Shown here: positions 55,376-64,000 of the stretch, piece by piece
How positions within the stretch are numbered: position 1 is the first letter of the stretch
How the letters are laid out: each line of letters opens with the position of its first letter
Assembly: GCA_963969395.1 (NCBI GenBank)
Contig: OZ017796.1
Coordinates: forward strand, 40,662,243-40,726,242
Origin: Pseudoscleropodium purum
Lineage: Eukaryota; Streptophyta; Bryopsida; Hypnales; Brachytheciaceae
Length of the DNA: 64,000 nt
Direction of reading: 5' to 3'
Notes under the pieces: generated by a model
Told to the model about the DNA's origin: nothing
What the model saw: only the letters and a program-made list of their open reading frames with translations
The model's database searches: none
Made by a program: the position numbers and the translations under genes

Positions 55376-57009
55376 CTTATGTACCCATCCATTTATTACT
55401 CTTTATAATAAGTGCACCAATTTAAGTGCATCAGAGTTGCTTTGCTTTAGGGGGAAGTGACATTAGTAAGTGAATTTGAATGAATTTACGCTAATTAAAC
55501 ACCTTTAGATTAGGTTGACACCTTAATTCCACTACTAACATCAAGTATACATGGGCATTTGAGAATTTCAAATTTCAAATTCCAATGAAAGAACAAGAAT
55601 GCTACAAACAAGAGCATGCCACTTCTAAATTAGATTCACTTCCTAGCTACTACCACTCCTAATACCACAACAAATGGTCAAGACCTTTTAGTACCCAATG
55701 AAAAAACTTTTCATTTTGTCTTCACCTTGCAAGGATGCACGCCCCATGATCAAAGTACTCACCAAAATACTCCAATTATTGCACCAATAGGTGCCTTCTT
55801 TGTTCCAAAAGTGAATAGTGAAGTCATCTACCGGACATTTTACAACCAATTCCAAATACACCACTACGTACTAGATTAGGTTCAGTCTCTGCTAAGAGCA
55901 CTTCTAACATTACATGCGAATGGAAGGTCTCAAATTCAATGAATGAAAGCGAGTCTGAGCAATCAATTCAAGTGTACCATTGAAAAATATTCAACTATCC
56001 GCCGGTTATGCAACAACAAAATTGAAATGGACATTCAATCACTCAACCAATTAGGATAGGCTACAGTAGCATTCAACAATTATAGAGCGGGACATTGAAT
56101 GGTACCATCGACACAACTTACTTCGTACACTTGGCCTCGCACGCCCTCAATAGAATTGACACCCTTCTGAATCTCCTTGGCGCTGAGCAGCAGAGTTTTT
56201 CTTTAATGGGTAAATTTTTTCACGTGGTCGGGAATGTGCCTGCAACGACATCAAGTTCCACACAAGAGCGTCAAGATTGGAATCCAGAACATTCCGCCAT
56301 CCAACACACTCACAAGAAACTAACTCTCATTGCCTAACTTCAGGATCTCGTGTACGTTGGGGCCATTAACTCAAACTGCTAAAAGAAAAACTTCTTCTCG
56401 GAGCATGTGCAGACTCTGGAATGCAACTCTATCATATAGCATTCCGAAATCTTGGTCACCACAGAACCAAGAACTGTACCCTCAGCAACATCGACACCAC
56501 GCTCTCTCGATCTGACTCTCAATTTCAATCTCCGGCTCCCTTGTAATTCAAGCTCCAACTCTACAGGCAGTCTGGAGGATTACAATTCTAATCCGCCACA
56601 GCCAACACATTCAGTAGACCCATGGAAAGACCCAAGCGACCATTCGCCATAGCCAGAAAGCGGAATCCCCAAATCTTCAGAAAACGAAACAAATGCTGAA
56701 TGAATCGACCTCCATAAAACACACGACGCAGGAGCCAGTCAGACAGAAACATACATCCAGCTTGCAAGGTTGATTTCGTTGGTGACCATAGTGGCTTGCG
56801 GTTGGACGCAAATCAAAACCGCGACTGGTTGCGAAGGTGAAGCTCAGATGCTCGGGTGTTGAAGACGAAGGCACCGACAGCAAAATGAAATGCAGCACTG
56901 GAATGACGAGAGTCATGCACATTATATTACAGTCCAGCCCTGGAAGGGCTGGCCCATGACCACGGATTTCAAACCTCACTGGCCATCACTCTGTTTGCTG
57001 TAATTTTGC
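55376..57009. other. Intergenic; GC-balanced island 56080-56980 without a recognised gene
   Basis: The composition of 56080-56980 is more balanced than its surroundings. Frames at 56095-56337, 56330-56515, 56452-56652 (+) and 56677-56979 (-) compete, and none carries a known motif. It could be a promoter or first-exon region of an unrecognised gene. Confidence 0.35.
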
Positions 57010-57430
57010 AATTTGATATACATGAAATTTTATTGATTTATTTTCCAAAGATGAAGTCATGTGTCTAGTACAAGTTTCCAAATTTTCCAAATTTTTTGGG
57101 AAAATGTAAATTTACTATGAGTTGGGTTTTTTTTAAAGAGAAAAAAAATTTCGTATCAAATACAAAATATTCTCATAAAATCTTAAATTTTTATTGCAAA
57201 TGCATATGATAGTGGAGAACATCATGGTATTAACCAAAGTTGTTGTATCATTCTAGATTTAGACAATTAACAATCTATGGTCATGGGTCTAAAGTTCATA
57301 TTGCTATAAAGCATTGAAATGTAAGAATGTTTCAAAATTTTCAATTAGAGGAGAAGCTTGACTTCATAAGCTTGACTTCATAAGCTTGACTTCATTAGTT
57401 GGACTCAAATTCAGAAAACATTGTTTTTGT
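57010..57430 (+). repeat. Dispersed repeat copy C2 (partner 27790-28220)
   Basis: Diverged direct copy of 27790-28220, with shared AAAGTTCATATTGCTATAAAG. It differs by a 14-bp unit tripled inside it (57354-57395). Confidence 0.6.
57354..57395 (+). repeat. 14-bp tandem repeat, three copies
   Basis: AAGCTTGACTTCAT occurs three times in a row with no mismatch. It lies inside repeat copy C2 and is absent from C1. Confidence 0.9.
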
Positions 57431-58013
57431 AGTTGAAATTTTCAAAAAGAATAAATAACACCAAAGTACACTAGAAGGGTGATTTGTGGATAATTTAGTA
57501 TCTTCTTTTCTAGAAAAATCAATAATATTATAATGAGGGAATTTGGAATATTCCAAATTTCAGTTCAAAATTCATTTTTATGGGTACCCAATAGTACTAA
57601 AAACCTCCAAATTGGCAAGTGTAACAAAATCAGGGTCTATTTATGGATAATAAAACATTCTTAAAAAACTTCGAACTTCCAAAAATTATGATAATTTCAA
57701 TTAAAGACATAAAATTACCAAATTTTTTTGTAATCCCCATGATTTCTATCTCCCTATATGGCAGAAAATTTACATTGCCTTATGTTGCTCCAAAACATGC
57801 ACAGAACCGCTTAAGTGGTTGACTATGGGTGGTTCTACCATATGTGTTTCACATTTTCCACGTGCTTTCTATGTTCATACTGTATCTCATGATTTTGATT
57901 CTTTTGAGTTGTCACATTGATCCATCTGTTTGTTTAATTTTCTAAGGGCAAGGACGCCTTGCTAATGAATTGTATATAACTTAGGATTGCTGTTGGGTAC
58001 ATCAAGGGATGTG

Positions 58014-58140
58014 GCACCTGGCTTTCATTCTTTCATCAGTTCCATTACTTGAAGCCCATGCATCGGAAAGAGCAACTAACTGGCTTCTAAATGAAAACAC
58101 CCTCGTGAGATTAGGTGAAGAGCTTGATATGCAAATTTAA
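58014..58140 (+). pseudogene. Possible terminal exon, unrecognised
   Basis: An open stretch reading LAFILSSVPLLEAHASERAT, then NWLLNENTLVRLGEELDMQI, to a TAA. The composition is protein-like, but no start codon is present and no family is recognised. It could be the last exon of a decayed gene whose earlier exons I cannot see. Confidence 0.3.
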
Positions 58141-59254
58141 AGCTTTATTGTGATTAATTGTTTACTTTTGAAATCACTGATATGAGGTCTTTAGTGTAAT
58201 GCAAAGACAGATATGGATTTTTGATTAATACAATAGCATCAATTAACTTTACAGCGACCAAACTAATGAATAGATCCTAGACTCGGTTCTCACATGAACT
58301 CTTTGACAAGGTTTGATCTTTGACAAGTGTTAAATAAATTTATCGCCAATTTCAATAATGAAATTGGTGATATTCCATGCACCATTTTCAAATAACTTGC
58401 AGAACCACATAACAAGTGCCCATAGAGACGAATATTCATATGTAAATTACTCCATACAATCTAGCATGGAGCCATGTGCATTGTCCATTGTGAAGCTTGA
58501 ACCATGCCCTCTCATGGTTCCCTAAATCATTTCATTTCTTTCTTTTTTTATTGGAGGTCCACCCCCCTTTTCAATAGACTTCTGCCAATTTGACAAAATT
58601 GAACTTATGATTTTTGTTTGTGATGGATGTGTGGTGCAATGCATTGGAATTACAGTGATGGTTCCCAAGGTCTAGCCCATTGGAATGAGATGAGGTCTGA
58701 GTGGGCCTTGTACAAGATAGGTCTACAACAGTGGCTAATTCATATCAACATAAACAGCATGAGCTAGGACAGTCACTTGGGCCAACTGAAATTAAAGTTC
58801 ATTAACTTACCAAAAGAACATTCACGCCACCATTGCCAATGAATGCCACATGGTGGTGGTGGAGTGGGCTCCCAAGTCCCAACTCCATCATCTTGAAGAT
58901 TAGTAGCATCATGTTCCGTCTTGCCCAGTTCCTCTTCCATATGCCCAGTGGGCACATCATCTTGAACATGAGGTGCCTTCAGTTTGAATCCCATCTCACT
59001 AAGGTTTACCAGCTTTGCATAATTTGGTAGTTTCTAGAGTGTGGAAATGGTTTAGGTAGAGGCCAATTTTGTCATATTCAAAGCACCAAGGTTATGACAT
59101 TCAACTTCTAAAACTAGGAACAATACTGACTTGGGGACATCTTGAAAATGGTCAACTGGGGTTAAATTTGACCAACTTAAGGAAGCTGCTGTGGATTCCA
59201 ATTTGTGACCCTCGAATACATCACATGGTCAATTTTGTTAAATTAGCACGATTC
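58141..59254. other. Intergenic DNA, no gene confirmed
   Basis: The frame at 58773-58994 on the minus strand has an even residue mix but no known motif. Nothing else is supported. Confidence 0.4.
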
Positions 59255-62200
59255 CAGTGTCAAAGATTGTGCCATATGTGTACATGAATGTCAAAAAATT
59301 AGGGACAGATATGACTTAATGCTTCAGAACGTATGTTGCGAAAGGTGCCGAAGTAATGAAATCCAGCCAATTTTATGAAATTGATGTTAATATACAAAGC
59401 ATTCTAGCTAAGTCAAGGTCGTCTAGGCACCCTTTTCAATGTAGCTTCACTATTGTTTGCAATAGTTGCACTTGCATTATGCAAGCACCAAAGTTTTCAT
59501 TCTTGAACTGAAGATGTGAAAAGGAAAGACTTGTCCCTAACAAAAATGCTATGCTATAAATGTAATGTTATCATCATAATAATGTATGCTAGTTTACCTA
59601 CATTTTCTTAATATCTTTGAATTTGTGTTGTTTGCTAAGAAATCACAAAATTACAAATATAGGGCACATTTAGAGCCAGCACATTCTAACTATATACTCA
59701 CATAGACAAAGATCCTACAACACAATGCATCATGGCACAAGTTAAAACGACAAAATTGAATTGAGATCCCGAAAGAAGTTCAAGTTAAAAAAGATTGCCA
59801 AATGAAGAAGAGTGCAATACTGTATGTTGTCGGCTATGGTAACGTTGGCGTTGCAATTGCACCTTCAAGCAAGTGCAAATGGATGTCACAAATGCACTCT
59901 CCTCTAAAGTTGTCCCTAGATGTGCTGTGCAAATGGATGTTGATAGGGTTTACCAAACAAGGTCAAATGCTCAAAGCACTTCAGCTACCCTATTCAACAG
60001 CATGAGGTGAAACCAACCTTCGAAGTTGACATAGTGTTGCAATACAGTTTGCAGAAGTTTGGTGGCAACATAAGTGGTAAGAAAAATAAGGAAAAGCATA
60101 TTCTAATATCCTGAACCTTACTTGTTTAATTACCTACTAGAGTCTTTGGGAGCAATGATTAGGATTCAAGGGTGGGTGGGGATCTGGAGCTACAACAAGG
60201 CCATGGATTGACTTGTTTTTAGGTTGGTAGGACTGAGTAAATAATTTATTAAGCACTGATTGAAGTGAATTAACGTCTAGTATTAACAAGGAAGACACAT
60301 TTATAGCACCGGTACTGCTAAAATTGATTAATCATATGTTCTAGAAGAGAAACATATTCTTGCAAGGACATTGATTGTCACGCATTGTAAGGAATCAAGT
60401 TAATTTGCAAATAGGAAAATTGATTGCACAAATTCACCCTATTGACAATAAGGATCCAAAGGTAAACTTGCCAATGATTTTAAACATGTCACTCAAGTGT
60501 TTAACAATTTTTTTGGTTTTTTTAGCACACAATGGAATAGTTTCATGCAAAATCAAACATGAGAGCAAAATGAACACCACTCAGAACCCTCTAGACCCAA
60601 CTCTACTAAGCAATAGTAGTAGAACGCAAGCAAATCCAACTAACCTTCAAACCTTCTTGAAAGCAAAGAGCCTTGAACTGCTTGCACTTGAGGGCCTATT
60701 AGTTTTGCATTTTGAGTTTCTAGCTACAAAGGGGACAATTTACAATAGGCAAAAACCAATTTCAATACATTAGCACTATTGAGAATGCGAAAAATGTCAC
60801 ATTTAACTACTACTCAAAGGCTTGAAATGAAATTAAAGCAAATACAAATTTGACATTGAGAGCCTCAAAGCCCACCTCCAAAAAATTAGTAATGAAAATG
60901 TATGCCAATGTAAAGAAATCGAAGTTGATTCCAACTTGGACCTTTTGAATACTCTCTTGAAAAAGGTTCAAATAAATCAAAGTTGTCCATTCCTTCCAAT
61001 TTTAGTAGCTCCACTATTGTTGGCAATGGCATTAACAATAGTTCATTGTGCACAAACAAATGCTTCAATTCAATTTACTGAACTAAAAATGTGAATAGAA
61101 GATGTGTATCAAGGAAAGAAATTATCACACTATTGGAAAATCTTGGACTCAAGATGTTTTCATCTCTTTGCAAAGAAGGCTTGGACAGTAAAATTATAAT
61201 CTAAACCAATATATGCTCATATGCTAAATTGTTTGAAATTGAGCTATTTCATGCAACCGAGCCCTTTTTTATTATTATTTCTTAGCTAGCTTTCCTCTGA
61301 AAACGCACTTATTGTACAAATCTGAATATGACAAGTTTGTAGTGATGGTACTCTCTTTCTAGATGAAGCAAAAGTAGGTGGATAAGAAATTCATCACCGA
61401 CATCCAACGTACACTTTGTCATTGTCCCCACTTGGATTGATTGTATAATAGCAAAGGAAAAATGAACAATCACAGAAATGAGGGAGGTTGTAAATCCTAA
61501 ATTCAAACAAAACTCAAAAATCAAGCATTTGGTTCTACAATTGCTCATCAATTCCGGTCTCCCATAGTTCTAGTCTCCTATAGTTTTAGTCTCCCAACAG
61601 AAGCGGCCAAAATACTACAAAAAAACTTGCAATCTAGCATAAGCACTTGCTCAGCTCACAAGTGATGACAAAGTAAGAGAGAGACCTTTGATTGAGCCAA
61701 AAAGTGAGTTGTTGTTCTTTTTTTAAGAGTTTATAAACTCCAATAAGAAAAAAAATGGTCAAAACTCACTGTGAGGTTTTTTCAATTTGATCCTCCTCCT
61801 GCTCTTTTACTATGAAAAAACTAGACTTGTTTGCAACAATGACAAACAAGCATTCAAGACCAAGAGAATAGGCAAGTTGAACAAAGCCACAACCATCACC
61901 TTCAATGTTCTTGGAGTCAAGCGTCCTTCTAGCATGAAGGTTGTCACTAGAACGAAGGCTATTGTTTTTCATTCTAGAGATCCAAACCTGTGTCTCTTCT
62001 CTCTGGAAATGATCTAAAGTTAAGTAACAAGGTCAGCCCTATATTTTGTCTTTTGTGAATTTTTTCATTCATTCCACGTTTTGTTGTTATTTCAAAGAAT
62101 GAAAAGTGACCAGGTTTGAAATAGTGTGTGTAGTAACTTGGCCCTCCACAGCTCCCCTCAAGAGATATGACGCTATACCCTCGTCCATTCTTTTTCTTGA

Positions 62201-62280
62201 AGTTTGCATATTTTTGCTTATATCTCTATAAATATAATATTATTTATCTCAATTTCATCATAGAGATAGTGTGGTGTAGA
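59255..62280 (+). repeat. Dispersed repeat copy B (partner 18817-26500)
   Basis: It aligns with copy A in the same orientation and supplies the uninterrupted sequence at each of A's insertion sites. It differs from A by an extra stretch of about 400 bp around 59700-60110. Both copies are decayed. The unit is probably an old transposon of unknown class. Confidence 0.75.
60375..60773 (+). CDS. 132-codon frame conserved with repeat A
   Basis: Counterpart of 19560-19963, with the same order of motifs (LQIGKLIAQIH, NLPMILN, SLKCL, MNTTQNPLDP, NLQTFL, EGLLVLHF). This is the uninterrupted version. It could be the translated part of the repeat's own gene, but I recognise no domain. The N-terminal start is uncertain because upstream sequence has diverged. 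Confidence 0.4.
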   Translation: MSRIVRNQVNLQIGKLIAQIHPIDNKDPKVNLPMILNMSLKCLTIFLVFLAHNGIVSCKIKHESKMNTTQNPLDPTLLSNSSRTQANPTNLQTFLKAKSLELLALEGLLVLHFEFLATKGTIYNRQKPISIH

Positions 62281-63540
62281 TTTGAATTGGCGTGGAAATA
62301 GTCATAGACTAATAGCAATTTCATTCCAAAATCACTCATGATTGTTGCCTTGGAATTTGTTATAAATTGGACTTACACTTGAACCTTTTGTATCTCACCA
62401 TCTCACCATTCATCAATAAGATAACTACACCTACATGCGTCCCAAAAGCTACTAAGCATTGTTCTTATCATTAAAAAGTTGCCTATTTTGTGGTTGGATC
62501 TTGTTGGGAGTCATGAGAGTGTTGTAGATTCTCTTCTTATGTGTTTATTGGACATTGGATGTGTAAACTATGAATTTTCAAAGTGTTGAGAAAAGGTTTA
62601 TACAAAACTGAACCAAGGCTCTCATGAAGAGAGGGTGTATAGCTTAGGTAAGAATCTCTAAAGATCGATTTTTGAAAGGGGTCATAGTTACCTTAAATGT
62701 ATCATCTTAGATGGATCTTAAACTTATATGCATTGATGATTTAAGACTTTTAAGGTTTTCAATACATTAATCATGAATAAGAAGAACCGGAGATCAAATT
62801 GCTTGAATTGGGGCATGATATTAGAATGAGCATTTGTTGTTGAGGCAAGAATTCGTAACATTCAATAGTTGCCTTCATGTCCATTCCTTTTCCCTTCATG
62901 CACCTTGCTCATTACAGTGAGCCTCCACTTGTCCACTTGTCTATTGATGAAGTACTATTGCTCAAAAACATCTATTGTAGAACCAACGGCAATGATAGTA
63001 CATGCTACTGAATATTATGTTCTTTTTTCACCACTAATGTGTTTAATAGAAATACAATTAAAAGTTGAGGGAATTTATCCATAGGTTGTTGACTATAATG
63101 AAAGAATACTCTTTGGGGACAAAAAAGAATGAATACTCAGTCATTACTTCTTTAAATGAAGTATTTAGTTCATTTGCATCTAAAAAATGATTTCTTCCAA
63201 CTAATTCTTATACTTGCTTCACTTGCACTTGCTATCAATTGTATAGTTAGAGAAGTATGAAACCTAAGTTTTCCTAAAAATAAAGCAATTAGTTAAATGT
63301 GTAAGAGTATAGATGTCAAAACAAACATATACTACTGAGTAAAATATAATATTAATCCATAAATTAAGTTTACAATGAATAAGTGTTTACTTATATACTA
63401 ATCTCTGTCTAGCTTTTACTTTAACTAACTAAAAGTAAACTTTAAGTTCTATCTTTAAACTGAAATTATCTTAGACTAGCGAGTGTACATCCGAGCTTCT
63501 AACTGGGCTTAGCCCATGACATATGCCTCCTCCTCCGTAA
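62281..63540. other. Intergenic DNA, possible 3' LTR of adjacent gypsy element
   Basis: Downstream of the gypsy stop (reading leftward) is a purine-rich GGAGGAGGAGG tract and then TGTCATGGGCTAAGCCC, which could be a polypurine tract and LTR start near 63521. The LTR's other end cannot be located without its partner. The rest of the region shows no gene. Confidence 0.35.
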
Positions 63541-64000
63541 CTAAGAAGGGAGGAGAAGATCTACCCAAGGAACAACTAAACCTGCATCGCGCAAAGAGCG
63601 CTCATAATCATCCAAGGCCACTGCATCTTGCAAATGACGTAATGGTTTCCAAGTGGGCTCGAGCCAGCCAAGCCATTTCACAAGTAATTGCCAACTACGT
63701 CCTCGGCGCCGATGTCGCAATACCCGTTCAATTGTGTACTCGCCGTCATTATCAGTAGTGGCATCTGAAGGATCTAGTGGATTGTGCAAAACAATACCAG
63801 GCTCATTATCATGTGCCAATTGAGATTGATGAAAGCCATGAGTCATAAAAAATGATGACATACCTGTGGACTGCGTTACCCAATTATTCAATGCCATCAT
63901 TGCTATTGGCAACTGAAGAGCCCAATCGTCTTGTTCAAATGCAGTGAAGATGCGAAGGTATGTTTCAAGCTCTTGATTGGCATGCTTCGTTGCACCGTCC
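63541..64000 (-). pseudogene. Ty3/gypsy chromovirus polyprotein end: integrase part joined to chromodomain
   Basis: The frame enters from the right edge. It reads the end of an integrase core (DGATKHANQELETYLRIF, then DDWALQLPIAMMALNN, TGMSSFFMTHGFH). Within about 35 residues it reaches a chromodomain (EYTIERVLRHRRRGRSWQLL, VKWLGW, EPTWKPLRHL) and a stop at 63541-63543. Integrase joins retroelement DNA to the host genome, and the chromodomain guides it to marked chromatin. The C-terminal integrase part that normally separates them by about 100 or more residues is missing, so this copy has an internal deletion. The visible reading frame is otherwise open. Confidence 0.85.

Noticed and set aside
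57354..57395. CRISPR-like array
   Set aside because: It is a short tandem repeat without spacers in a plant nuclear genome.

Overview
The window is nuclear DNA of a land plant. It is AT-rich, consists mostly of transposable elements, and holds fragments of plant gene families (a GT4 glycosyltransferase with spliced-exon layout, an F-box protein, 26S proteasome subunit RPN6, TKL-like kinases). The style of the F-box and kinase sequences suggests a non-seed plant (fern, lycophyte or moss), but I cannot fix the species. Almost every reading frame is broken. The longest intact one is a 552-codon frame inside a mobile element.

Region 1 (1-14710) is dominated by a hAT-type element. Two copies of a BED/DUF659/hAT-dimerisation transposase gene lie in opposite orientation. 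Positions 1-3701 and 10597-14297 appear to be exact reverse complements (paired coordinates sum to 14298), and they share the same stop codons and frameshifts. The 6.9 kb spacer holds a protein-kinase-like pseudogene (5595-7031), CpG-rich arrays of CGTCCG/CGGACG motifs and a hAT-like terminus at 4974. A hAT right terminus ends at 14710. A 257 bp relative of these ends, with perfect 8-bp target duplications, lies at 41957-42213.

Region 2 (14711-18816) is the 3' part of a CACTA element: Tnp2 and DUF4218 coding remains, a captured fragment of RPN6, AGTCA/TGACT-rich subterminal sequence and a terminus ending TAGTG. The hAT end abuts Tnp2 codons, so hAT DNA probably inserted into the CACTA element.

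Region 3 (18817-26500) is one copy (A) of a dispersed repeat. Its partner (B) is at about 59255-62280. Comparing them exposes insertions in A: a 3279 bp TG...CA element carrying the intact 552-codon frame, a 227 bp CACTA-type MITE, and a 1.5 kb TA-flanked TIR element. A TTAA-flanked element follows at 26786-27721.

Region 4 (27722-59250) is mostly AT-rich intergenic DNA. It contains a decayed GT4 glycosyltransferase gene (about 30803-33684), a decayed F-box gene (35231-36414), a TKL-like kinase pseudogene (42961-44727), small MITE-like repeats and several unassigned short frames. The right edge (63541-64000) enters a Ty3/gypsy chromovirus with a chromodomain placed unusually close to the integrase.

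The genes do not form a pathway. What unites the window is nested transposition and gene capture: host-type kinase and proteasome sequences sit inside transposon structures, and decay is largely by G:C to A:T stop mutations.
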